DNA of 64,000 bases from positions 62,001 through 126,000 of the forward strand of contig NZ_JAICDG010000004.1 of the NCBI RefSeq assembly GCF_022751215.1. The letters run 5' to 3'. A program made the translations under genes and the position numbers. This document shows, one piece after another, positions 34,927 through 42,456 of this stretch (position 1 is the stretch's first letter; every line of letters begins with the position of its first letter). Source of the DNA: Actinomadura terrae. Lineage in GTDB: Bacteria > Actinomycetota > Actinomycetes > Streptosporangiales > Streptosporangiaceae. The notes beneath the pieces were generated by a model. That model was not told the origin of the DNA, made no database searches, and worked only from the letters and a program-made list of their open reading frames with translations.

Positions 34927-35799
34927 TCAGTCCATCAGCTCCTCGGCCGCCTGCCGGATCATGGCGATCGACTTCTCCGGGGTGAGCGCCTCGTCCAGCA
35001 GGGTCTCGAAGTTGTCGCGGTACTCGGCGATCCGGGTGTCCTCGCCGGTGACCATCACGCTCGCGCCGGCCCGGCCCTCCAGGTAGAGGACGTCGTTGAG
35101 CCCGCCGTCGAACTCCAGGATCGAGAACGGCCCGAAGACGCCGAGGTGCGCGCCCGCGCTGAAGGGGATGACGCGGACGGTCAGCAGCTCGTCGGACTCG
35201 GCGGAGTCGGCGATGTGGCGGAGCTGGTTGGGCATGATCGCGGGATCGACCTTGATGCCGACGTGGCGGCGGATCACGGTCTCGTCGATGACGTAGTTCT
35301 GGCGGGGCGGGTCCTCGCGCTTGGCCAGCTCGCGCTGGCGCTGCATGCGCAGCTTCACGCCGAACGCCTGCTGCTGCGGGGACACGACGCCGGTGTAAAG
35401 GACCTGGGCGTACTCCTCCGTCTGGAGGAGGCCGGGGACGAGCGTCCCGTGGAAGTGCCGGATGTAGGACGCGCCGGCGGTGTACCCGACGTAGGTCAGG
35501 AAGCTGTCGTCGAACTCGCCCCGGTAGGCGTTCCACCACGCGGGCTCGCGCGCGCCGCGCGCCCACGACTGGAGCCGCTCCTGGCGGCTCTCCGACACGA
35601 CCTCGTACACCGTGAGCAGTGCCTGGAGATCGGTGCGCGTGATCGTGTTCTTCCCGCCCTCGACCCTGATGAGCTTCGACGGGGACCATTCGAGGCGGCT
35701 CGCGACCTGCTCCTGTGTCATCCCCTTCTCTTTTCGAAGGCGCACGAGCTCGGTGCGCAGCAGTGCGCTCTGGACGATGGGCCCCTGGTCAGTGGTCAT
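34927..35799 (-). CDS. XRE-family regulator with DUF5753 domain
   Basis: A 290-aa WhiJ/AbaA-like regulator. Helix-turn-helix: LRTELVRLRKEKGMTQEQVASRLEWSPSKLIRVEGGKNTITRTDLQALLTVY. DUF5753: EPAWWNAYRGEFDDSFLTYVGYTAGASYIRHFHGTLVPGLLQTEEYAQVLY ... LTVRVIPFSAGAHLGVFGPFSILEFDGGLNDVLYLEGRAG. The W-S-P-S-K-L-x-R-V-E segment marks the DUF397-paired subgroup and a DUF397 gene follows. GGTGAG precedes the ATG. The AT-richer sequence at ~35940-36050 upstream probably holds its promoter. Confidence 0.92.
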   Translation of the reverse strand: MTTDQGPIVQSALLRTELVRLRKEKGMTQEQVASRLEWSPSKLIRVEGGKNTITRTDLQALLTVYEVVSESRQERLQSWARGAREPAWWNAYRGEFDDSFLTYVGYTAGASYIRHFHGTLVPGLLQTEEYAQVLYTGVVSPQQQAFGVKLRMQRQRELAKREDPPRQNYVIDETVIRRHVGIKVDPAIMPNQLRHIADSAESDELLTVRVIPFSAGAHLGVFGPFSILEFDGGLNDVLYLEGRAGASVMVTGEDTRIAEYRDNFETLLDEALTPEKSIAMIRQAAEELMD

Positions 35800-36496
35800 C
35801 TGTATCGCTCACCCTGTGTAGTCGTCGCCAGCAGCCCGTCTGCCAGGTGGCAGTCGGCGACCCGGCGGCGTACATGACGCCACTCCGTCATGTCTCTCCC
35901 ATCGGGGGTCGCGATCTGCCGGCTCCGATCCCCACATCCGCGCGGAAATCTAGCATCCGGAGCTGGCGGCGTGCTGCATGTCGGCTGAGTATGTTGTAGC
36001 GTGCTTGGTAGCAGATTAGCAGGCTTCAAGTTGCGATAGGACGTCCAGCTAGCGAGAAGCCTAAGAATCTGGGAACGGAGGGTGAGGGGAAGGCGTCGGC
36101 CCGGGTCGCCGCGGGAACCTCGCCCGGACGGGAACCGCTCAGGAGGACAGCCTGATACGACACATTCGGTCGGTGCCGACATACCGGCCAGATGCCGCAA
36201 ACAGAACAGAGCCGCTCTCACTTCTCGCCGATCACCGGTTGCGAGCCATGAGGATCGACGAAAAGTGCGAGCGACTCCTGGAGACCGCGAGGCACGCCGC
36301 GCCGGGCCCTTACGACATCCTGCAAAGACGCAGAGACACCGGGGCTGACCTGGCAAAACATTCCCTGCGGACTCACCCAGTCTAACCGCGATCACGCGGC
36401 ATGGGCTATAGGTGACCGCGACTGTGTCGGCGAAGCGACCGCGTCCCGGGACCACCCCGCGGCCCGCGCACTGCGCCACCAGACGCAAATCGAGAC
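35800..36496. other. 697-bp intergenic region without a supported gene
   Basis: Bases ~35940-36060 are AT-richer than the surroundings (GAGTATGTTGTAGCGTGC, GCAGATTAGCAGGC) and likely carry the promoter of the XRE gene and possibly a rightward promoter. Small frames at 36082-36385 lack ribosome-binding sites at usable spacing and family features. A Scr2-type RsbW-like kinase gene, often found beside DUF397/XRE pairs, is absent. Confidence 0.4.
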
Positions 36497-36796
36497 ATGG
36501 GGTTCTCGAACATGATGTCAAGAAAGCAAGATCATTCCCCGACTCCTGACGTCCGCCCCACATCCCGGACGAACCGTCCGCGCGCAGCACAGACGAACCG
36601 TCCGCCGGCTCCAGAAGCGAACCGGCCCCCAACTTCAGACACGAAACGTACGCAAGCCTCAGACGCGAACCGGCAACAAAGCGCAGACACGAACCGTCCG
36701 CACATCCGCCGGAGGACCCGTCCGGAACCGCTCCGGACGCGCCGTCCGGAGCCTTCCCGGCCAGGTCGTCCGGGCGTTCCCGAGGGGGTGCGGTGA
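36497..36796 (+). CDS. possible 99-aa Arg/Pro-rich octapeptide-repeat protein
   Basis: Six 24-bp units at 36569-36712 encode an eight-residue repeat, consensus T/A-N-R-P-P-x-x-D/E (TNRPRAAQ, TNRPPAPE, ANRPPTSD, TKRTQASD, ANRQQSAD, TNRPHIRR). The period is codon-phased and third positions vary, which favours real translation. The stop overlaps the start of the next gene (GTGATG), a coupling arrangement. Against it: no good ribosome-binding site and no homology I recognise. If real, it is a disordered, basic leader peptide or partner of the cyclase-like protein. Confidence 0.4.
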   Translation: MGFSNMMSRKQDHSPTPDVRPTSRTNRPRAAQTNRPPAPEANRPPTSDTKRTQASDANRQQSADTNRPHIRRRTRPEPLRTRRPEPSRPGRPGVPEGVR

Positions 36797-38457
36797 TGGT
36801 CGACCGCGAGCACCGGCACGACCCCGACCAGATCGTCCCCACCGCGTTCGGGGTGTCCGGCGACCACACCCAGCCCCCGACCCCGTCCCACCATCCGGCG
36901 CCCGAAGGCGGCGTCCCCCCGGACCACGAGGCCACCGAGGCGGCGGGCGACCACGGCTCCGGGCAGGGCCCCGTACAGGGACCCGTGCAGGCCTCCGTGC
37001 GGGCTTCCCGGCAGCGCCACGCGCCGTCCGCCCAGCCGGCCGAACTGGCCGGTTCCGGCAACGCCGGGCGCATCCGGGGCTTCTGGCGGGCCCTCAACTC
37101 AGCGGAGCGGGACGCGCTGCTGCTGTCCGCGCACGAGGTCGACTTCCCGGTCGGCGGAGTCCTCTGGCACGAGGGCGACATCGCCGATCATGTCCTGGTG
37201 ATCCTGTCCGGCCTGGTCAGGGTCTGCGTCGAGCGGGACGGCGGCGAGCGGATCATCGCGTTCCGCGGCGTGGGGGACATCGTCGGGGAGCGCGCCGCGC
37301 TGCTGCTGCGGCTCCGCTCGGCCAGCGTCGTGGCGATGGACGACGTCCGGGCCCTGCGCATGAGCACGCAGGAGTTCGCCGCCTACCTGACCGACCATCC
37401 GCGCGTCCTCGCCGTCCTGGAGCAGGAGATGTACAAGCGGATGACCGAGCGGGCGAGCCCCGAGGAGCACCCCTCACCGTACGGCTATATGCCGCCTGGT
37501 GAGACGGCCACGCACACATCACCGTACGGAACGGCCACGCATCCCTCACTGTACGGCCCGGCCGCATGGCCCGGCCGGAACCCGCACGGCCCGTCCCGCG
37601 CGCTGTGGGGGGTTCCTTCGCAGCAGTACGCGAGCGAGGTACCGGCCCCCGAGCATCCCCTCGCGGCCCACCCGCCGATCGCGTGCCCCTACGCGTGGCA
37701 CCTGCACGCGGGCCTCAACCGCTACGCGGGCATCCCGCCCTACCAGCCCGGAGAGAACGGCCATGCGATGAATCCACACGTCCCCGAAGGACACGGCCCG
37801 ATGGCCCTCACGCGGCGTGCCGGTACCGCGCCCCGCCGCGGATCGGCTCCGCTGCCGTCGCCGCCCTGGGCGGGCCAGAACTGCACCATCGTCTTCACCG
37901 ACATCGCGGGCTTCAGCGACGTCGTCCACCGCGACGACCCGGCCCGCCTGGAGATGCGCGGCTGGATGTATGAGTTCCTCCAGCAGGCGTTCGAGGAGTC
38001 GCACGTCCCCTGGGACATCTGCCACCGCGAGGACCGGGGCGACGGCGCGCTGATCATCGTCCCTCCCGAGACCCCGACCACCACCGTCATCGACCCCATG
38101 ATCGCCCGGCTCGCCGAGCTGCTGCGCGGCCACAACCGCCGCTCCAGCAGGGCGGTCCGGATGCAGCTGCGGCTCGCGCTCAACGTCGGGCCCGTCGTGC
38201 CGGACGAGCAGGGCGTCTCCGGCTGGTCCCTCATCCAGACGGCCCGGCTGCTGGACGCCCAGATCCTCAAGGACCGGCTCGACGAGAGCGGCGCCGACCT
38301 CGGCTTCATCGCCTCGTCGTTCGTGTACGAATCCGTCATCGCCCACCATCGGAACATGAACGCCGCCGAATACGAATTCATCCGCTGCCGTGTGAAGCAG
38401 ACGGACGTCCAAGGCTGGATGCACCTGCTGGGCGCCCCCGTCCAGCCCGCGCACTGA
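36796..38457 (+). CDS. cyclic-nucleotide-binding domain + class III cyclase-like domain protein
   Basis: A 553-aa protein. After an acidic disordered leader, residues ~75-205 are a Crp-like cNMP-binding domain (VGGVLWHEGDIADHVLVILSGLVRVCVERDGGERIIAFRGVGDIVGERAALLLRLRSASVVAMDDVRALRMSTQEFAAYL). A Pro/His-rich linker leads to a C-terminal cyclase-like domain (CTIVFTDIAGFSDVVHRDDPARLEMRGWMYEFLQQAFEE; HREDRGDGALIIVPPET). Putative metal ligands Asp369 and Asp413/416 are present and Arg of T-A-R-L is kept, but the transition-state Asn of V-N-x-A-A-R is replaced (LIQTARL). It may sense one nucleotide and make or merely bind another. Membrane segments are absent. GTG 36793 is an alternative start. Confidence 0.8.
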   Translation: MVDREHRHDPDQIVPTAFGVSGDHTQPPTPSHHPAPEGGVPPDHEATEAAGDHGSGQGPVQGPVQASVRASRQRHAPSAQPAELAGSGNAGRIRGFWRALNSAERDALLLSAHEVDFPVGGVLWHEGDIADHVLVILSGLVRVCVERDGGERIIAFRGVGDIVGERAALLLRLRSASVVAMDDVRALRMSTQEFAAYLTDHPRVLAVLEQEMYKRMTERASPEEHPSPYGYMPPGETATHTSPYGTATHPSLYGPAAWPGRNPHGPSRALWGVPSQQYASEVPAPEHPLAAHPPIACPYAWHLHAGLNRYAGIPPYQPGENGHAMNPHVPEGHGPMALTRRAGTAPRRGSAPLPSPPWAGQNCTIVFTDIAGFSDVVHRDDPARLEMRGWMYEFLQQAFEESHVPWDICHREDRGDGALIIVPPETPTTTVIDPMIARLAELLRGHNRRSSRAVRMQLRLALNVGPVVPDEQGVSGWSLIQTARLLDAQILKDRLDESGADLGFIASSFVYESVIAHHRNMNAAEYEFIRCRVKQTDVQGWMHLLGAPVQPAH

Positions 38458-38517
38458 CCCCACAAAACGAGGCCCGCTCCCCGCACGGGCCCCCAGTGCG
38501 GCCCCCGCCCGCACTGG

Positions 38518-38541
38518 CCCCCCGCCACCGCGGGGGTTTTC
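38518..38541 (+). terminator. intrinsic terminator after the CNB-cyclase gene
   Basis: CCCCCGC, four-base loop CACC, GCGGGGG, then TTTT at 38537-38540. It is 60 bp past the stop at 38457 and is one of few hairpins in the window with a U-tract. Confidence 0.8.
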
Positions 38542-38544
38542 TGT

Positions 38545-38700
38545 TTCAGGTGCCACCTCCGCCCTCAGGGCCACCCTCGCCTTCAGGAACCGTGCTCGCC
38601 TTCAGGGGCCGTTCCCGGTCTCCCCGGCCGTCCCCGTTGCGACAGGCCGTCCTCGCCCTCGGGGCCCGTCCTCGCCTTCAGGGCCCGTCCTTTCAGAGGC
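38545..38700. repeat. short GC repeat tract before the histidine kinase stop
   Basis: Imperfect units of about 20 bp around CTCGCCTTCAGGGGCCGT (e.g. 38576, 38606, 38652, 38671) alternate with CTCAGGGCC variants. It is non-coding on inspection and similar in style to the tracts at 13499 and 21791. Confidence 0.6.
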
Positions 38701-40063
38701 CGTTCTCGGTCTGGTGGCGCGGGCCGGGGCCGAGCGGAATCCGCATGACGAACCGGGCGCCGCGCGCGCTGTCCTCGATCGTGAGGTCGCCTCCGTGCGA
38801 CCTGGCGATCTCGTGCGCGATCGGGAGGCCGAGCCCGGTGCCGTTCGCGTCCTTGGCCTTGCCGTCCCGCAGCCGCGCGAACCGCTGGAACACGATCTCC
38901 CGGTCCGCCGGGGCGATGCCGGCGCCGTCGTCGAGCACCTCCAGCACCGCGACGCCGTCCTCGCGGCGGACGCTGATGTCCACCCGCTCCTCGGCGTGCC
39001 GCTCGGCGTTGTCGAGCAGGTTCGTCAGCAGCCGGACGAGCCGCAACCGGTCTCCGTTGACGGTCACGCCGTCCTGGAGGTGCGTCACGACGCGCTTGTT
39101 CCGCTCCGTCCTGGCCAGCTCGATCGTGACGAGTGCGCCGAGGTCGACCGGCTCGGCCTCGGCCCATTTGCCCGCGTCCAGGCGCGCCAGCTCCAGCAGG
39201 TCGGTCACGATCGCCTGGAGCCGGTCGAGGCTTTGCAGGACGGACCGCCCGGTGCGCGGCCAGTCCACCTCGTCCGGGTACATGAGCGCCTCCTCCAGCT
39301 GCGCCCGCGCGGCGGTGATGGGGCTGCGCAGGTCATGGGACGCGTCGGAGGTGAAACTGCGCTGGCGCTCCAGCGCCGCGTCCAGCCGGTCGAGGGTCGC
39401 GTTCGCCGCCTCGGCCAGCAGCCTGACCTCGTCCCGGTTCTCCGGCACGGGGACGCGGTGCCCCGACCGGCGCGCCGTGATCTCGGTCAGCTCGGCGCGG
39501 ATCGCGTCCACCGGGGCGAGGGCGTGGTCCACGGTCCGCCACGCCCACAGGCCCGCGAGCAGCGTCCCGAGGAGCGACACGCTGATCAGGAACGTGCACA
39601 GGCTCGCGCTCACGAACCAGGGGACGCGGTCGGCGGCGGCGTAGACCGTCCAGTCGCCGCCCGGCTCGTACACGCGGACCGCCACGACCGACATGCAGCC
39701 GTGCAGGCCGGCGGGCGGGCACATCACCTTGGAGGTGTAGACGCTGCGCACCTCCGGGACGATGGCGGCGATCGGCGGCCGGTTCAGCGCCTCGGGCGTG
39801 GCCGCGACCACGGTCCGCCGCTCGTCCAGCACCTGGAGGACGAGGTGGCGCCGGGCGCTCAGCTCCGCCGGGACGCGCCCGCTCCGGATCTGGTAGGCGA
39901 GCCGCAGCGCGGCCGTGGTGGCCTGCTCGCGCCGGTGGTCGGCGACGTGCCCGCGCACGCCCACGACGATCGCCACGGCCAGGAGGGCACAGATGACGGC
40001 GGCGACCGCCCCGGCAATGACGGTCATCCGCACCCGTATGGACCATGTGCGACGTCCGTGCAC
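38693..40063 (-). CDS. sensor histidine kinase (HAMP, HisKA, HATPase), orphan
   Basis: A 456-aa kinase. TM1 is VRMTVIAGAVAAVICALLAVAIVVGV, an extracytoplasmic region of ~100 residues with two cysteines (MCPPAGLHGCMSV) follows, TM2 is LCTFLISVSLLGTLLAGLWAW, then HAMP. The H-box is FTSDASHDLRSPITAARAQLEEAL, the N-box RLLTNLLDNAERHAEE, and the ATP lid has DDGAGIAP and NGTGLGLPIAHEIARSHGG. It phosphorylates a response regulator, but none is adjacent on either side, so the partner is encoded elsewhere or has been lost. GTG (40061-40063) follows GGGAGGTCGG. Confidence 0.9.
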   Translation of the reverse strand: MHGRRTWSIRVRMTVIAGAVAAVICALLAVAIVVGVRGHVADHRREQATTAALRLAYQIRSGRVPAELSARRHLVLQVLDERRTVVAATPEALNRPPIAAIVPEVRSVYTSKVMCPPAGLHGCMSVVAVRVYEPGGDWTVYAAADRVPWFVSASLCTFLISVSLLGTLLAGLWAWRTVDHALAPVDAIRAELTEITARRSGHRVPVPENRDEVRLLAEAANATLDRLDAALERQRSFTSDASHDLRSPITAARAQLEEALMYPDEVDWPRTGRSVLQSLDRLQAIVTDLLELARLDAGKWAEAEPVDLGALVTIELARTERNKRVVTHLQDGVTVNGDRLRLVRLLTNLLDNAERHAEERVDISVRREDGVAVLEVLDDGAGIAPADREIVFQRFARLRDGKAKDANGTGLGLPIAHEIARSHGGDLTIEDSARGARFVMRIPLGPGPRHQTENGL

Positions 40064-40284
40064 CCGACCTCCCGCAGGTGAGGTAATCACCCGCGAGACC
40101 GGAAACAGTCCTGAGAACGGGACGCTCCCGCCCAAGAGAGGTCAAAGAAATGGTTCACCCGGTGGCGGAACGGCCGCCGCGTCCTGTGAGAGAAGCCGAC
40201 CAGGGCGCACTTCCGAAACCACCACCCGAGTGTGGCCATCAGAAGCAGGGGAAATACGTTATCCCGCTGTTAGCATCGCTGGTT

Positions 40285-41169
40285 ATGGAGCTGCGCCAGC
40301 TTGAGTACTTCGTGGCGGTGACGGAGGAGGCCAGCTTCACCAAGGCCGCGGCCCGCCTGCACGTCGCCCAGCCGGGCGTCAGCGCGCAGATCCGGCAGCT
40401 CGAACGCGAGCTCGGCCAGCCCCTGCTGGACCGGTCCGGACGGACCGTCCGGCTGACCGAGGTGGGCGCCGCCGTCCTGCCCTACGCGCGCGCCGCCCTC
40501 GCTGCGGTCGAGGGCGCGCGGCTGTCGGTGGACGAGCTGACCGGGCTGCTGCGCGGGCACGTCACGATCGGCACGATCGACTGGATCAGGTCGCTGAAGC
40601 TGCCCGCGATGCTGGCCGACTTCCACCGCGACCACCCGAACGTGGAGATCACCGTCACGCAGGAGGACTCCGCCACCCTCACCGAGGGCCTGCGCACCGG
40701 ACGGGTCGACCTCGCGTTCATCAGCCTCGCGTCCGAGCCGCCCGAGGGCCTACGGACGCGGGTCGTCATCGAACAGGAGGTCTACGCGGCGGTCGCGCCG
40801 GGCCACGAGCTGGCGGGACGCACGACGATCACGCTGCGGGCGCTCGCCGGGCACGACCTCGTCAGCCTGCCGAAGGGGACCGGGCTGCGCGCCGTCCTGG
40901 ACGAGGCGTGCGCGGAGGCGGGGGTGCGTCCGCGCGTCGCGTTCGAGGCCGCGGAGCCGCCCGTCCTGGCGCAGCTCGCCGCGCACGGCCTGGGCGTGGC
41001 GATCCTGCCGGAGGCCGCCGCCCACGCGTACGCGGACGAGCTGCGGCTGATGCCGATCGTCCGTCCCCGGCTGAGCGGACGCATCGCGCTCGCCTGGCGG
41101 GCCGAGGGTCCCCGCAGCCCCGCGGCCCGCGCGCTCATCGAGCGTGCCCGTGCCCTCCTCCCAGCCTGA
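40285..41169 (+). CDS. LysR-family transcriptional regulator
   Basis: A 294-aa LysR protein: MELRQLEYFVAVTEEASFTKAAARLHVAQPGVSAQIRQLERELGQPLLDRSGRTVRLTEVG is the textbook N-terminal domain; the effector domain follows (GHVTIGTIDWIRSLKLPAMLADFHRDHPNVEITVTQED ... GLRTGRVDLAFISLA ... LAAHGLGVAILPEAAA). ATG 40285 is chosen because the domain starts right there; the longer frame adds non-homologous residues. The 220-bp gap to the divergent kinase gene is AT-richer near 40250-40285, consistent with a promoter. Target unknown. Confidence 0.92.
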   Translation: MELRQLEYFVAVTEEASFTKAAARLHVAQPGVSAQIRQLERELGQPLLDRSGRTVRLTEVGAAVLPYARAALAAVEGARLSVDELTGLLRGHVTIGTIDWIRSLKLPAMLADFHRDHPNVEITVTQEDSATLTEGLRTGRVDLAFISLASEPPEGLRTRVVIEQEVYAAVAPGHELAGRTTITLRALAGHDLVSLPKGTGLRAVLDEACAEAGVRPRVAFEAAEPPVLAQLAAHGLGVAILPEAAAHAYADELRLMPIVRPRLSGRIALAWRAEGPRSPAARALIERARALLPA

Positions 41170-41335
41170 CGGGCATCGAAGTGTCACGTTCCAGCCATAT
41201 CGGCTCGGACATATTGGCCCGCCAGAACCACCGGCGACACGCCATCCGAAACACCCGGCGGCGCGTCCGGCGGCGGGCGGCGCGTCGGGCACGTCGTCCG
41301 ACACATCCCCTCGGCCCCCGCAACGCGGGGAGGGA

Positions 41336-42298
41336 TCAGGCGACCCCGGCGTTGCGGCCCCGCAGCACGCCGTAGAGGACGTCCGGCTTGTTGGTGATGA
41401 TGCCGTCGACACCGGCATCGGCGGCCGTGCGCATGCGGGCGGGGTCGTCGACCGTCCACGTCTGTACGCGCATGTGAGCCGCGTGCACCTGCTTCACATA
41501 GGACGCGGAAAGGTCCTTGTACGTCGGGTTGATCTGGTCGGCGTACTTCGCCAGCTGCGGCAGCTCCTCGGCCTCGGGGGTGCCGAGCAGCGCGGTCGGC
41601 ACCGCGGGCAGCTTCGAGTGGAAGCGCTTCACCGACTCCCAGTCGAACGACTGGACCGTCAGCCTGCGCTGGCTCGCGTCGGGACGCAGCCAGGACGGGT
41701 AGCGCCTCAGCTCGGTGGCGATCCGGCCCTCGATGCCGGGATAGTTCGCCGGGTTCTTGATCTCCAGCAGCAGGCCGAGCCCGCGGCCGTTCATCGTCTT
41801 CAGGACCTCGCCGAGCGTCGGGACGCGCTCGCCCTTGTACTTGGCGGCGAACCACGACCCGGCGTCCAGCTTCTTGATCTGGGCGAGCGTGAACGAGGAG
41901 ACCTTCGTCCCCCGGCCGGGGTAGACGCTCTCCACGTCGGTCGTGCGGGCGAGGGTGCCGTCGTGGATGACGACGAGCTTGTGGTCCTTGGTCTCCTGGA
42001 CGTCGAGCTCGAACACGTCCGCGTGCTTGGCCTTGGCCAGGCGGAACGCGGCGATCGTGTTCTCCGGCGCGTAGGCGGACCCGCCGCGGTGCGCGACGTT
42101 GGCGATCTTCGCACCGGCGCGCGTCTTCGCCGCTGGGACGGCGGTTCCGGCCGCCGGGGCGACGGCTCCGGCACCTGGAGAACCGGGGAGCAGGGAGAGG
42201 GCGGGGGGCGGATCCGCTGTCGCGGCGTCCGTCACGGATCCGGTGATCGTCGTCGTGGTCGCGACCGCAACGAGCGCGAGACCGTACCGTCGGAACAT
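41336..42298 (-). CDS. secreted glycerophosphodiester phosphodiesterase
   Basis: A 320-aa exported GDPD. MFRRYGLALVAVATTTTITGSVTDAATA is a signal peptide. The TIM-barrel motifs are NVAHRGGSAYAPENTIAAFRLAKAKHADVFELDVQETKDHKLVVIHDGTLARTTD, which includes the catalytic H-R-G, the E-N-T and metal-binding E-L-D and H-D; later QSFDWESVKRF and GVDGIITNKPDVL. It cleaves glycerophosphodiesters to glycerol-3-phosphate and an alcohol, a phosphate and glycerol scavenging role outside the membrane. ATG 42296-42298 has GAGAGG five bases upstream. Confidence 0.93.
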   Translation of the reverse strand: MFRRYGLALVAVATTTTITGSVTDAATADPPPALSLLPGSPGAGAVAPAAGTAVPAAKTRAGAKIANVAHRGGSAYAPENTIAAFRLAKAKHADVFELDVQETKDHKLVVIHDGTLARTTDVESVYPGRGTKVSSFTLAQIKKLDAGSWFAAKYKGERVPTLGEVLKTMNGRGLGLLLEIKNPANYPGIEGRIATELRRYPSWLRPDASQRRLTVQSFDWESVKRFHSKLPAVPTALLGTPEAEELPQLAKYADQINPTYKDLSASYVKQVHAAHMRVQTWTVDDPARMRTAADAGVDGIITNKPDVLYGVLRGRNAGVA

Positions 42299-42456
42299 CT
42301 TCACCTCTCGAAGGACTGGGCGATGTCACCCCCACGGTTGATCCGCTTGATGACACGGGAGTGACGAAGCGGTAGCAGGCCATGTACGAGCAGTGACAAT
42401 ACGTATCCGGGACGGTGCGGCGCACGAGAAACATGGAATGTTCCTAAAAGTTGCCG

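Noticed and set aside
36173..36385. 70-aa plus-strand ORF in the gap before the repeat ORF
   Set aside because: The purine-rich GGAGGA is too far from the GTG, and no family features; left as intergenic.
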